Below are positions 13,801 through 25,888 of a stretch of 64,000 nucleotides of DNA, piece by piece. Location: contig CM041540.1 in the NCBI GenBank assembly GCA_023238725.1, positions 6,901,501-6,965,500 on the forward strand. Direction: 5' to 3'. This DNA comes from Scortum barcoo. Lineage: Eukaryota; Chordata; Actinopteri; Centrarchiformes; Terapontidae. Position 1 is the first letter of the stretch; every line of letters starts with the position of its first letter. A program made the position numbers and the translations under genes. A model generated the notes under the pieces. The model had not been told where the DNA came from and made no database searches. It saw only the letters and a list, made by a program, of their open reading frames with translations.

Positions 13801-14875
13801 GGTTAAACCAGTGTCAGCAGTTGATTTGCAATAAAAGCCACTGTTAACAGGTCTGACTGTAAATCTTTTATGTATGTGTGTTAACGCTCATCCTGTCTGA
13901 GCCGTTTTCTCTCTGGTGTCCAGGTGGCTCCCTCTGTTGGCCGTTCAGGCTCAAATCCAATCATGCATTCACAACAGTGATTCGTCTCGCTTGGTCTCAT
14001 GTTGCTGTATTTTTTCATGCGCCTTTTCTTTTTTTTTTCATATGCAGTCATGTTGTTTTGTTGCATTGCCCTCCCTCGGCCTTGTGTGCACCCTCACTTG
14101 AAGCTCTTGATCTTAAAGTGGCATCAAAGCGAGTTTTAAATCGTTTGTCATGCTGCCTGAACCAAATGCTTGCTTTGTAGCGCTGATGCCATAAGTAAGC
14201 ATGTTTTTCCACTTGTTTACAACTCAAAGGAGAATGTTTGTAGGATGAATGTTACTGGGTTTGGAGATGCACTTTTTGGCTTTTTGTGTTTTGACTTTAC
14301 TTTACTTGGTATTGTGTTTATTTTTCTTCCTTTTCTAACTTTTGAACTTTTGTCCCTGCTTTTGCCAGCATGCTGGGTTGTCCTGTCAATGCTCAAGGCC
14401 CTGAGGTAAACATTAAAAAGTAGGTTTTTTTTAAGGGTCTCTTTTGTCTGTCCGTCCAGCGCGAGCAGTATGGAAAAGACTCCAGACTGGTCAGATGAAG
14501 ACACGGGTGGGAACCCTTTCTCCACCAACGGTGATGGGAATCCATTTGAAGATGAGCCGGCTTCTCCAGTCATATCTGTGCCTGTCAGAGCCCTCTATGA
14601 CTATGATGGACAGGAGCAGGATGAGCTGAGCTTCCAAGCAGGTACAAAGCAAGAAAAAATGTACTTCCACCATGAAAACAGCAAAACCTTTTACATTTCT
14701 GTCAGTTCCCAGCATGTTTCTGGAAAGCAAATATTTATCCTGCCATCTTTCTCTTTTTCCAGGCGACGAGTTCACCAAAATCGGTGAAGAAGACGATCAG
14801 GGTTGGTGCAAAGGCCGGCTTAAGGACGGACAAACAGGCCTCTATCCTGCTAATTACGTGGAAGACATCCAGTAA
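4590..14875 (+). CDS. pacsin2: PACSIN2 (syndapin-2), F-BAR and SH3 domain protein
   Basis: Coding exons: 4590-4646, 4864-5020, 5099-5334, 6885-7040, 7596-7771, 7889-8009, 10297-10427, (optional cassette near 13148-13289), 14460-14641, 14763-14875. Without the cassette they join in frame to 442 residues; a 138-nt cassette would give 488, close to the two mammalian isoform sizes (about 445 and 486). Residues 1-300 are the F-BAR domain, starting with the family hallmark FWEVGNYKRTVKR and containing the KPWAKKL segment. A basic linker (LNRTLSRREKKK) follows, then NPF motifs at residues 363-365 and 372-374 that bind EHD proteins. The C-terminal SH3 domain (388-442) begins VRALYDYDG and keeps GWCKGRL and LYPANYV; it recruits dynamin and N-WASP. 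The protein curves membranes in caveolae and endocytosis. Paralogues PACSIN1/3 are less likely given the sequence and the ARFGAP3 neighbour. Confidence 0.95.
5335..6884 (+). other. PACSIN2 intron (after exon ending 5334)
   Basis: A 1.55-kb intron. I see no coding exon, RNA gene or clear repeat element. It contains a GC-richer patch near 5860-5885 and otherwise unremarkable sequence. Confidence 0.6.
8010..10296 (+). other. PACSIN2 intron with one small antisense ORF
   Basis: A 2.3-kb intron between the last F-BAR-coding exon and the linker exon. It holds a short (AC)n tract near 8762-8780 and, on the minus strand, the 38-codon open frame described separately. A stretch near 9099 (CAG followed by AATTTGGACTGG) resembles the start of the next exon but reads to a stop and is not used in my model. 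Confidence 0.6.
8610..8726 (-). other. Unidentified 38-codon antisense ORF in PACSIN2 intron
   Basis: On the minus strand, ATG at 8726-8724 to TAA at 8612-8610 encodes 38 residues. It begins MPSKNQAVPRNKNS and ends LQEHSTAL, with an acidic middle (TEVDEGAP). The composition looks more protein-like than the surrounding low-complexity frames: no homopolymers and a balance of charged residues. I do not recognise it. It could be a remnant of a retrocopy, a terminal exon of an unknown antisense transcript, or chance. No splice sites or polyadenylation signal specifically support it. Confidence 0.2.
10785..10855. repeat. (AC)n microsatellite
   Basis: About 70 bases of essentially uninterrupted CA dinucleotides, preceded by imperfect CACTCACA units from about 10760. 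It is the longest perfect dinucleotide array in the window and is probably length-polymorphic. Confidence 0.95.
11217..11253 (-). repeat. Probable 3' tail of a non-LTR retroelement, minus orientation
   Basis: Read on the minus strand this is a short segment ending in TCTTATCTTATCTTGG, preceded by CTCTGCAGGGACGATTAACT. It resembles the 'CCCACTGGGATTAATAAAG + (TCTTA)n' ends of L2-like fish LINEs and their non-autonomous partners, as at 39480-39570. Only the tail survives, so the call is tentative. Confidence 0.3.
13148..13289 (+). other. pacsin2: PACSIN2 NPF cassette exon, 3' boundary uncertain
   Basis: After the acceptor TTGTCAG (ending 13147) an open frame continues that of exon 10297-10427 and encodes LTVPTKTPPVGSNPFEDE, then a glutamate run and EEIKTL. 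The NPFEDE motif matches the alternatively spliced segment of mammalian PACSIN2. The best-looking donor, TTG|GTGAAC at 13290, makes the exon 142 nt and leaves the wrong phase for the next exon at 14460, which needs two carried-over bases. A weaker donor AAC|GTTGGT at 13286 gives 138 nt and keeps the frame. Skipping the exon also keeps the frame, because 10427 and 14460 match directly. Confidence 0.7.
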
Positions 14876-16670
14876 TTATCACAAATAAATAAATGTGAAG
14901 AAAGAAGAAGGTGGTGTGATGCAAAATGACAGTGCGGCTGGAAAACAAGAGGGTCTGCCTTAGTTTCAATCCTTTCTTTCTCCCCGTTGGCGAAGACTGG
15001 ACTGCTGTGGGAGAATGACAGAAAAGATGGACGTTGCATTGATGAATGGACCACTTGAGATGATGTTGCTTGCCACACAGATAGACTCTCATTGAAACAA
15101 AGATGGAAATTAGCCACAGGTTTCTAGATGATTCCAGACGAGGAAGACCGCCAAGAAAAATTGCTGTCAGTGTAAGATATGTTACGTTACTTAGAATCCC
15201 ATTTATGCTGTTACAAATAATAGCTTTTCAAATATATATTAGATAAGATTTATTGAAATTTATGTGTGAATTTATATATTGTTAAACAAAACACTGGGAT
15301 GACAGTCTGACAAATCGTCTTGCAATGTTACATGCAGCCTTAATATGCAAGCCACTTATTAAGGGATTTATTAAGGGAGATGACCCTCTTTATATCCATA
15401 ACTGTCTGTTAGATTTGAAAACTGTTAGAATCCAGTCCATAAATGTTAATTCTTTGATTTTCTTTCGGACGAAAGTAGCCCCTTTTTGTTGATTATTGCG
15501 TCAACTTGATTTTAAACTAGTGCTTACATTGTTCTGTCATTTAGGTCTCATTTCAGGGTTTTGTTTTTTCCATTCAGTTTATTAACTGTTCTGGTTATTT
15601 TATATGGAATGATGAAGACCAGTAGAGCCTTATCCTAACATTTAGTTCACAGTGGGTAGGTTCCTCTAGTCACTGCAATTGAATGTATATTCACTGATTG
15701 TATTTTGTCACTTATTGATTGTTCACTGAATTTTTTTTTTTTTTCCGCAACCACTGACCTATTAACATCCCCACGATCAACTGTCCTCAAGCTTTTCACA
15801 CAAATCTCTCTACTTTCAGTTGATTGTAATACTATGGGTTATTTTTTAATGCAACACTGAACCTTTTTCACAAAAACGTTTATCTCACTTGAATCTCTTG
15901 TGTTTTAATTCTCTCACTACTTGTCGAATGTCAAGTCATGGGAGAATATTTTAGTGTTTGTTTTTTAAAGATATTACAAGTTAAAGCAATAAAACTGCAG
16001 CCTGGTATGGTGTTGCATAAGTGCGTGTAAATAGCCTGAATGAACCATATTAGAACAAATGAAGCATCAAGGTCAGATGATATGTAGTTGGACATTGATG
16101 ATTGTTAATTTATGATGCCACAAGTGCTTTTGTTCGACTCTTGTTAGAATGCTGTGACTGAGAATCAGTTTGTATATTAATTGAATATTTTATGGCAAAT
16201 ATCCCTTGAGTCTGTTGTTTTGTTATATTTGTAAATATGATTATTTTTTTTCCTTCACAGAAGGCCATACTCATATTGAATTAATCAGCAAATACAATGT
16301 GGATAATTGTGCATTTTCTCCTAGGAGCTATTGCATGAATGGACCCCTGATTTTATGACCTTAATTCATATGTTTTGATGCAGGCATTTTGTCTGCTTTT
16401 TTCAGAGATGAACTGCAGGCTTTTCACCTGTCCAAATTCATGAATTGCCCAGTGTATTGATGAAATAATTGAAAAAAAAATGCTATTTGATGCCTTCAAC
16501 TGCAGCACGAGAGGAAGATAAATCTTCTTGTCTTTAATAATAGTGTGAAAGGAGATGTTTTGCCATGTTTTCAGGGCACGCTGTCGTCAAAAAACAGCAG
16601 CAGCTGTACTTGCACAGTAAAGGTTTGTAAATGTTGTCCCACAACATAATAAATGAATTTATTGGAAAAA
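14876..16670 (+). other. pacsin2: PACSIN2 3' untranslated region
   Basis: Non-coding sequence follows the TAA at 14873-14875. AATAAA signals occur at 15988-15993 and 16648-16653. The second is followed by a GT-rich stretch (TTGTCTTTGTCTTGAGTGG) and is the likelier final polyadenylation site. From there to about 17380 I see only AT-rich intergenic DNA with a short (GT)n/(GATATA)n tract at 17207-17245. Confidence 0.6.
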
Positions 16671-17379
16671 AATTGTCTTTGTCTTGAGTGGTGAATTTTC
16701 TTCTTGGTTAAATTTATCCTTTCACTTATAATTTCAAGATTTAATGGATCTAAAAAGACCTTAAGTTTTAAATATAGTTAATTACACTACCTAATGTCAA
16801 TGTTCAGTTCTGTTGGTTGCAAATTATTCCATTGAAGTAGATGTCAAAGGCAAATTTGTTTTAAATTTCATGACTGTGTAAATAAAAATGAGGAAAATGC
16901 CTCATGCTTAAATTAGATGTAATGAAGTGTAATACACCAAACCACAAACTTCTGCATTTTTAGAGATATCTTAATATCTGTCTGATGTTTTTTGCCAGTA
17001 TCTTGTAGATAAAAACACATTACGGCTGCTTATTTTCATTTTAGTGTTACAAATTTCTGGCTCTAGTTAAATAGATTTCTTTCTTTTTTCTAAGCGGTGT
17101 GGTCATGTCTATTTTGCCATGAAATATGTATGAAGACCAGCTTAATTTTTATTAAATTTGAGTTCATTTAGATAATGCAAACTTAAATCATCATCGATAT
17201 ATATTTATGTGTGTGTGTGTGTGTATAGATATAGATATAGATATAGAGGAAGACAAGGAAATTAAACTTGAATTGAAAAGTGAATGTTTCCCCATACAAC
17301 TTACTCAACCATGCCTAGATCTGGAGCGTCAAATGCAAAGAAAAACTCCATCACCCAGAAGCCCTTGCGACAATAACAT

Positions 17380-17510
17380 AACCACCTGTCATTTTCATCC
17401 AATCAGCGCCGGGCCATGATGTTCTCCATCTGACGTGTCGCCTGTGGTTTTTACATCGAGGCAACACGAAGCTGAAGATATTTTCATGCTCCTCTTCTTT
17501 AACAGAAACC
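17380..17510 (+). promoter_or_regulatory. arfgap3: ARFGAP3 proximal promoter and 5' UTR
   Basis: A CCAAT box lies at about 17399 (CATCCAATCAGCG). A TGACGTG element follows near 17432, within 80 bases of the start codon. TGACGTG is the core of UPRE/CRE-type sites bound by XBP1, ATF6 or CREB family factors. The combination CCAAT plus ACGT core fits a gene for the secretory pathway, but binding is inferred, not shown. No TATA box is evident. Confidence 0.45.
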
Positions 17511-20500
17511 ATGGCAGAGCCGAGCAAGCAGGACATTTCAGCTATCTTCAAGCGGCTTCGCTCCATCCCCACCAACAAGGTGAGACTTAAAAACATCTGG
17601 TTGTTTGCTCTTTTTCTGAACCAGGAAGTTAGCTTAACCAAACATCTGACACGTCGCACTTTGAGAGCCGCCGAGGCTAGCTGTAACTAACCAGCTGAAT
17701 TAAACACACACCTGGTATATGTCACGTGAAAAAAACAGTCTTTATTTATTGTTAAACTCTCATTGTAGATATATTATATTTAAAGAAGGGTAATATGTTA
17801 AAAGAAACTTGTGAGCTGAACCTCAGAGCCACCTGAGTGTTTGACAGCCGAGCTACGTTTTGACATTAGCCTCGTTTGTTCAGACTCCACAGCTCATTTT
17901 GGATTCTTTAAACTCCTTAAATGTCTGATTTAAAACAGCAGTGCGCACACAAAGACTTATACTAGTATACTATATAATATATAATATATATAAAGTGTGT
18001 TTTTTGCTGTAAGAGTTCATTTAATTAAAATATTCAGCCCATTTCGCCAACAGCTGTTGGAATCTGGACTTCTTTTATTCTGAAAATCACCTCCACGTCT
18101 CCTTTATTGATTTTAAGCTTGTGATCTTTCATGAATATGCAGGGGTATAACCAATAACCGATAAAATGTCTGATTGTATTTTGAGATAAATCTGTATCTT
18201 TATGTGCTCTTTCTCCTCTCCTTTTTAGGTTTGCTTCGACTGCTCAGCTAAAAACCCCAGCTGGGCCAGCATCACTTATGGTGTGTTTCTGTGTATAGAC
18301 TGCTCTGGGACACACAGGTCTCTCGGGGTGCACCTGTCCTTTATCAGGTGAGTCAGTGCTTCTTTAAATAAATGGCACAATAAAAACGAGAATAATCAGA
18401 TTTACGACCACGAGAGTCACATACAAGGAGTTTGTCTTGATGTGTGGGTGCAGAACAATAAACATAGTAAGAAGAAAAATAGACAATGAAATCTAAAAAA
18501 TATGAGCTAATAAAGATACGAACAAATTCAAATTTATTAAGACAAATCCAAAAGTAACAAAACATGATTTACGAACAGTTTCGTAAATAGTGTAATTTAA
18601 ATAGTGTAGTTAGTTGTCAACTAATAAATTAATCAGCAACTATTCAGATATTTGATTAATAGTTAGTCATATTTCTGTGAAAATGTCTTCAGGTTCTCTG
18701 ATTTCAGCTTCTCAAATGTGAATATTTTCTGGTTTCTTTAGTCCTCTGTGACATTAAAGTGAATGTAATTTAAGGTGTGGACAAAACAGGACATTTGAGG
18801 CATCACTTTGGTGCTTCGGGAGAACACGATGAATGTTTTTCACCTTTTTCTGACATTTTACAGCTAATTAATTGAGAGAATTATCCACAGATTAATTGAT
18901 AATGTAAGTTAGCTGCCGCCATACAGGACTTAATTTTATAGCACTTTTCAAAAGTAAAGACACAAACATACACTTAACAGTAAAAGCATTTAGCACGAAA
19001 CACCACACAGATAGGATAGTAGCTAATCTAAAAGTAACAAGATATGATTTAAAAACAGCTTCAATTTCAATTGAGTTGGATCATCAAACTGTAAGAGTTA
19101 AATATTTCCAAAGTTTAGCTGTTAAGACAACATACATTTGTTTTTTTTAACCTGAATTCTGGGAACATTCTGTAAAATGACAGCAAGTCAGGAATATACT
19201 GTGTACAGCTGCACTAATTAATCTATTAGTTGTCAGCTATTGAATAATCACTACCTATTTTGATAATCAATTAATTGACATAAAAAGAAAAATCCAGATG
19301 TGGGTGAAATGTGGGGAGGAATTTCTTTTGGAAACTGAGATGCATTTTTGTTTTACCTGTCAAGCCAGTTAGTGACAGAAATTCAAGCTTAGTTCAAATC
19401 CTGACAGACTGTTGTGTCACACAGGTCCACTGAGCTGGATTTTAACTGGTCGTGGTTTCAGCTAAGATGTATGCAAGTGGGAGGCAATGCCAGCGCGGTC
19501 AGTACCTGAAGGAAAAATATCAGCAGATTAAAAAATCCCAGCATCACGTGACTAACAAGTTATCGAACTTGATTCGTCCTGTCTGCTTTCCTTTCTCTGT
19601 TCTGACCTCCCGATGGCAGATTGCTTTTTTCAATCAACATGGAGGAACAGCCAGTGCTGCCAATGCCAAGTACAACAGTCGAGCCGCTCAGCTGTACAGA
19701 GAGAAGATAAAGACGTTAGCCACGCAGGCCACCAGACGCCACGGCACTGAGGTAAAGCAGACATGTTTCTTTACTCTCTCTAAAACATCCTACACTCACA
19801 GATTGCTCTGCAGTGTAAAAGATTAAACAAAGCAAACTTTCTTGTGTAGTTTCTCTCTTTTATCACTCTTTGCTTCTTATATGTCTTTATGGCTGAATCG
19901 CTTTCACTGCTCTTCTTCTTCAGTTGTGGCTTGATAGTCAGGCTCCTCTCTCCCCGACATCACCAGACGACAAGCAGGTGGATTTCTTCAGTCTGCATTC
20001 ACAGGTACGGGAGTGTTGCATGATTTTTTTTCTATCCAAATATTTGATCCCTTCACAATTGATGGGGGGATTACTGATTTCACCTTACGTGTCTGTTTAA
20101 TATCCAGGCTGTTCCTGAAGCTGTGAACACGCCCAAAATGTGTCTCAGCTCCTCCACGTCAGAGAAACCTGAAAGAAAAGAGGAAGACAATAATGGTACT
20201 CAGTGTTTCCTCCTGAACAATTTAACACAGGTAAAAGACATCTATGTGGCTCATCACATTTGCATTTAACCCTTTTTCAGGTAATCTGGACGACGGCCCC
20301 AGTGTGGAGATGCTGAGTGTTTCTCCAAAAGCAAATCCAGGTCAGTTTATATTCTTTATTTATTTAAAGACATTGATTTGTATCTGAATTTTTACTAAAC
20401 AGATTGAAATGTAACTTTAGTGTCCTTCCATCTCTCCAGAGATTTCCTCTCTTCTTAAGAAGAAGCCAGCTGCTGCCAAGAAAACTGTATGTACTTTGCG

Positions 20501-22850
20501 TCATATAATTCGTTATCGCAAGGATGTGTGTGTGAAGACTGTACATTCGTAGTGTTTTTTTTAAATGCTTCTAGTTGGCCTCTAAGAAAGGCGGTCTGGG
20601 CGCTCAGAAGGTTAGCAGCAAGAGTTTCTCAGAGCTGGAGAAGAAGGCTCAAGCAGCCGACAAGCTCAGAGAGAAGGAGGAGAGCGTCACTACTGTGAAG
20701 AAAAATAGTCAACCTGAGGAATCCATGTGCGTTTACTTTTTTGTCTTACTTTATTATTTTTGATGATTTTCTAGCCATTTTTTGTGATTAGTAAATGTAT
20801 TTTCTGTATTTATGTGTCTGCTGCTGTGCTTTCCTTCCGTTTTGTCATTTTTCTCAACTCCCGCCTTCTTCCCCCTCAGCGCTCCGTCCCTGCGACTGGC
20901 CTACAAAGATCTTGAGCAGCAGAGGAAAATGGAGGAGCAGAAGCTGAAGGGATTGGAGGGGAAGAAGAAGGAGCAAGCTGAGAGACTGGGCATGGGTCTG
21001 GGAATGAGGAGGTGAGGAGACGAATACTAGACACGCTGCAGGTGATTGAAGAGTCATTTCATTTCATTTCCCTCTCACACGATCGCTTTTTTTTTTTTTC
21101 TTTTCTTCTCTCTGCAGTGGAGTGTCTCACTCTGTCACGTCAGACATGCACATCATCCAGCAGGAGACTCCACAGGGGGCCAAGACCACCAAAGGACGAC
21201 GGTTCACTGATGATGATGACGATGGAGGGTCCTTCACTTCTAGGTCAGATAAAGAGAATTTATTTAATGTAATTTTTTATGTATTTGTATTTAATTGAAC
21301 TTTGTGTGTGTGCATGTTTGAGTTTATCAGTAACACACACAAATTGAAAATTAAACTGGAAATGTTCACTAAAAGGTAGAAAATGTGTACTTATTTTTAA
21401 CAATTATGTCAGTGTTCATAAACTGCTTTATCTATACTGTATCAGTACTGTGCTGCATTTCTTCACCTGACATTATTCTGAACTTTGTCTTTCTTCAGGG
21501 TCTTGTCCCGGTTTGACGATCAAACGGAGACCTCTGATAATTTCTCCTCACGGTGGGACGAAGGAGGCGACGGAGGAGGCTGGATGAAGGAGAGCAAGAA
21601 ACCAGAGCCGGACTTCTACCTGAGCTCCACCATAACGTCACTCGACGACAGGTAGGATATGGCGTTTTTAATGTCATGTACATCCCTTTGCTGTGACTGC
21701 AACTCTGTCAGTGTGATCACCTGATGACTGATTGATGATTAGAAGTGTGCTGTCAGGAATACACAGCTATTATTTTGCGTTTTTGTTGTTTTTCATTTGT
21801 AAATCATTGTTTGTCGTCAGGCCCACCGCCAGAAGAAAACCTGAACCAGTGTCAGACTCGGGAGAAGCTCAGAAAAAGTTTGGAGGTGACGTGAAAGCCA
21901 TCTCCTCTGACATGTACTTTGGAAAACAGGATAACTCTGAGGTACACAATGACGACACACACCCGTACTCTGTCCTGCTCCACACATGTATCTATACTGT
22001 ATATTTTGTGTTGAATACTCCTACATTATCTTATGAGCATGAGCTAAAACTGCTGTTGGAAAAAAATGTGTCTGCTTTTCTTTTTTCTTTAGTACGAGGC
22101 CAAAACACGACTGGAAAAATTTACTGGGAGCTCCAGTATAAGTTCAGCAGACTTTTTTGATGATCCAAAAAAACAGGCTGGTAAGAGACTTCTGCACCAT
22201 CAATGTATTTAAAAAAACATTTTAATGTATAATTTACTTACTGTTTGAATTCATGTTATGGATACAGTTACCCAAAGATACATTAAACCTCTTGCAGGAA
22301 CGTTTTTGTATTTTTATCCTAAACTATCCTAAATTTTTTTCTGTGTGGCTTGCATCAGATTTAGCTGTTAACCACACAGATTTTCCATAAATTACTTGTT
22401 TCAGTTTGATGAATGAGATGTTTTTTTCCTGTGGAGAGAGTCTGAGCTCTGGGCCACTCATGAAGAAGAGAAAATTCTACTTACCAGACAATTCAGGAAC
22501 ACCACAAAACATTCAGTCAGTCGTATGTGCCACAGATTTGTCAGTATGAGTTTTTTGCACGAGACCGTTTGTTCTCGACCTGTCTGCTTGACTGTGTTGG
22601 TCTCGTGTCCACAGCAAGTTCGTACCGTCTGACCAACGTGCTGCCGAGTGCTCCTGACATGTCGCAGCTTAAACTGGGTGTGCGCTCAGTCGCGGGGAAA
22701 CTCTCCGTCATGGCCAGTGGCGTAGTTAGCTCAATTCAGGTCAGTCACTAAGTAAAAAAACAGATAAACCTGTTGTGTGACAAACATGAAATTCAGCTTC
22801 TAATAATATATGTTCTTTTTTTTTCACCACAGGATCATTACAGTTCTTGA
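17511..22850 (+). CDS. arfgap3: ARFGAP3, Arf GTPase-activating protein 3
   Basis: Sixteen coding exons join in frame to 527 residues (human about 516): 17511-17579, 18229-18347, 19425-19497, 19620-19751, 19924-20004, 20108-20195, 20281-20340, 20440-20486, 20575-20726, 20880-21011, 21118-21243, 21499-21651, 21821-21941, 22093-22180, 22615-22739, 22833-22850. The N-terminal ArfGAP zinc finger has cysteines at residues 25, 28, 45 and 48 (C-x2-C-x16-C-x2-C) followed by GTHRSLGVHLSFIRS with the conserved arginine. The middle is a charged, low-complexity linker. ISSDMYFGKQ near residue 442 and SSISSADFF further on match the Glo3-type regulatory motif of the ARFGAP2/3 subgroup. The enzyme stimulates GTP hydrolysis by Arf1 on COPI coats at the Golgi. 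ARFGAP2 is the alternative paralogue; the next-door PACSIN2 supports ARFGAP3. Confidence 0.95.
18611..18920 (-). repeat. Near-full copy of dispersed teleost repeat, minus orientation
   Basis: In ARFGAP3 intron 2. Starts TTAGTTGTCAACTAATAAATTAAT, passes through CAGCTTCTCAAATGTGAATATTTTCTGG, GGACAAAACAGGACATTTGAGG and CTTTTTCTGACATTTTACAG, and ends in TTAATTGATAATG. The same blocks appear in the opposite orientation at 26440-26715, which allows the family to be defined within this window. No open frame. Confidence 0.7.
19207..19300 (-). repeat. Fragment of the same dispersed repeat
   Basis: Only one end is present: CAGCTGCACTAATTAATCTATTAGTTGTCAGC and TTTTGATAATCAATTAATTGAC. The GCAGCT-type terminus matches the opposite end of the plus-strand copy at 26715, consistent with terminal inverted repeats. 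Confidence 0.55.
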
Positions 22851-25045
22851 GTTCATGGTGTGTCTCCCCTTGGATTCAGCGCCCTCATAGTTGCCCTCTG
22901 TTCACAAGGGACAGATACGTTTCCCAGTGAGTGGTTATTACTCATCTGGGGAGTGAAAAAGATGAAGAAGGATCAATCAGTGCTGTTGGCAAATCTGCTC
23001 TGTGACAGCATCGAAATTTACCCTCAAATAATCCTGTATACATCTAGTTTTTTATTAGATAATGTATTTACAACAGATGTTGTAATCAAGATGACCGAAG
23101 CACAATATTTTCTGTGGAATTAAGTTCCCCTGCAGGCATCTTGAAGAGAAATGTGTATTGTTCAGTTATGAAGAATATTTAGTTTGCAGTGTATTAATTT
23201 GCTTTGAGACCTTTGGGTTTAAATATTTAGAAATACTGTATGTAGCAGTTGAAGATGGTTTATGGTGTTTTGAAGGAAGGGTTTGCTTTTGATTCCTTTT
23301 AGTTTATTAGGTAAAAATTACCAGCATTGGAGACAATTCAGTTTTTAGTTGGTTAGCGTATAGTTGCTCATCACATGCAGTCTTCATTGTGATTTTTTTT
23401 TTTTTTTTTTGCACATTTGAAAGTGTCCTTTCTGTCCCCAAAGTGCACTTATGTTTGCTTTTTCAGAGACAGGACCAAACCCTGATAAAGAGGAATTGGG
23501 GGACCAGGTGTTTATTACTTTATTGCAGCTATGGCAATTAAAATTGGCCTCATTAGCATATAAGCTGCATTACCTTGCAAAAATGTCTTAGTTTTCATAG
23601 ACCATGCACCCAGCTTGAAGACTAAACAGCTATACAAAGTATGTTTATAGAAAAAATTTGAAATGCGCTCATTCACTTTCTTGCCGAGAGGCGATTGATA
23701 CCTCTCTCATATATGTCTATTTAATATGAATATAAGAACTGGCTGTAGCTGTTTATTTAACAGACAGTCTATTCCCTAAAAAAAAAAGCAGATAACAAAC
23801 TGTTAATCATCTTAATAGAATTAGATAGATGCTCCTCCTGTGTTAAATGCATTAAATGAGACACTTTAAGTTTTTGGTATCAAGAATAAGGTCAACATTA
23901 TCATTATAACGTATAGATTACTGAATTTAGATGGGTGCCTTTTTAATGATGTTTTGATTTGAATTTATATTAAAACATCTGTGGATGCCCCCTTTTGTAT
24001 GAATTCAAAGCCACACACACTTATCTCTCTTGAAGGCTCGGATGATATGACCCGGTGGGACGTCTTTGTAGCTTTCAGGCTCCGTTTTACATTAAGACGT
24101 GAATGTAAACAATCCCTTTAAAGCCTTCAAAGTTAATTTTGCTGTAACATACTGCTATGGTCATGTCTTTAATTCTTTTAGAGCTGGTGACGTGGGTACA
24201 AGTGGCACTACAGATGGTGCCATAGTGTTATTTTGGATTTTACATTTAAAAGCAATAGAAAAGCAGCTTGATCTGTTTATGGCTCTTGTATGGAATAATA
24301 ACGGATTGTGCTATGGCATTTAGATGAAGGGTGCCGTGTTAATTGTGCAAAGTTATGGGATATTTTTCTCAAAGTCCCTTTTGGGGGAAACAGGAAAAAT
24401 ATTACTGAGCAATTTCTCTACTGTTTATGCTTCTCAGGAGTTTGGTTTGAGTGGCTGAATATGAAACACTAAAAGAGGGCATAGTGAAATTTGTAGATCC
24501 TTCAGTGACCAAATATTTAAGTTACTCCATCACTCTATGCCTTAGTCCAAAGATCTCGGACTAACACGCCCTCATATTCCAATATTGTGGAATCATCTAA
24601 GTACCTATTTGCACATAATTTGTTAGAAATTGCACAGGGCAGCTTTGGCTTGAATGTACTGTATTGCAATACTTGCGTCATACCAGCGTCCATGTTAGAC
24701 TGTTTCGTATTTTGTTGATCTTTGTAAGATTGTTCGTGTCCTCTGCTGTTGAATATTGTCAAATATTACATAAAAGAAAAGCAGCTTGTGTTATTAGCAT
24801 GGCCCTTGTAATTCATAATAGACATCATCATGAATACAAGAAAAGCAAAGGACCTTTTTAAATAACGATGAAATAACAGGATTGTTCAATAAAAGTTGTA
24901 TCCTAGAACTGCTACATACAACGCTGTACAGGGCTTTGAGTTACCATTTATAGGAAGCTACTGATAATCAAGTTTTGACATATTTTGACACTCAAAATGT
25001 AAGTAAGATTTTTGGAAACGTCAAATAAATGGCTCGTGCCGGAGC
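22851..25045 (+). other. arfgap3: ARFGAP3 3' untranslated region
   Basis: No coding frame of note follows the TGA at 22848-22850. A run of about 18 T lies near 23393-23411. AATAAA hexamers at 24888-24893 and 25024-25029 are candidate polyadenylation signals. If the distal ones are used the 3' UTR is about 2.1 kb; where transcription actually ends is not visible. Confidence 0.5.
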
Positions 25046-25129
25046 TCCCTTGCCTGGTCATTTTTGTGCCCCCACTGTGCAGAAATGCATGTTTTTCTGT
25101 GTTTGACTCATTGATTTAATCATTTAGTG

Positions 25130-25370
25130 TGGCAGAAAATTTTCAAAGTGTGTTAAATGTCTTGTGTTGCCCATCCAAACCCTCAAAATATTACTTTTAC
25201 GATCATGTAAATGAGGGAAAAGCAGCAAATCCTCACAGTATAGAAGCTGGAATCAGGCTTAATAAATGACTTCAACAGTTAATAAACTCTCTAAATAGTT
25301 GTCAATTAATTATCTGCCCATTAACCAATCAATTAATCGATTAACTGACTCAGCTGCAGCCACTTCAGGA
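25130..25370 (+). repeat. Degraded copy of the dispersed teleost repeat
   Basis: Between ARFGAP3 and IKBIP. Recognisable blocks are AAATGTCTTGTGTTG, GAAGCTGGAATCAGG and the closing TA-rich end (AGTTGTCAATTAATTATCTGCC, CAATTAATCGATTAACTGACTCAGCTGCAGCC). It ends immediately upstream of the IKBIP 5' region. Confidence 0.55.
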
Positions 25371-25888
25371 CAAATGTTGGCAGCCGCTTACGTGGCCGGC
25401 TGGGGCGTTCAAGGTACGATCTCAGATGTCGGAAAGATAAGAATTACAAGTGGAGTTCAGTGTAAGAATCAAACTAATCGGCAAACGCGACTGAAAATTA
25501 AGTGATATAAAAATGTGTTTATAAGTATTGTGTCATTTGAAGTAAAATATTACAAAAAAAAAAAATCAATCTAAAGGTTGTTTTTGTTACAGTGTCTAAC
25601 TAAGCAATTCAGCTGTCGTTTATTTACGAGCTTACAAGGAGAACGCGAAGGCAGCATTTTTCCAAGGAGCAGGGAGGAGCTGAGGGATTATTATAGCGGT
25701 AAAATACTCCAAATAAAACCTTTAATTCTCCTTTTTAACTCTATTTTCCTGTCTCGCATTATGAATTTACCTACGAGGGAAGAGCTTCATTCAACTCCGC
25801 GACACCACGAGTAGCTGCTTAGACATTATCTTACTTTTAGGCCTGTTGAATTCCTCCAGTCTTCCCAAAAGTGTGCCAAAAAAAAAAA

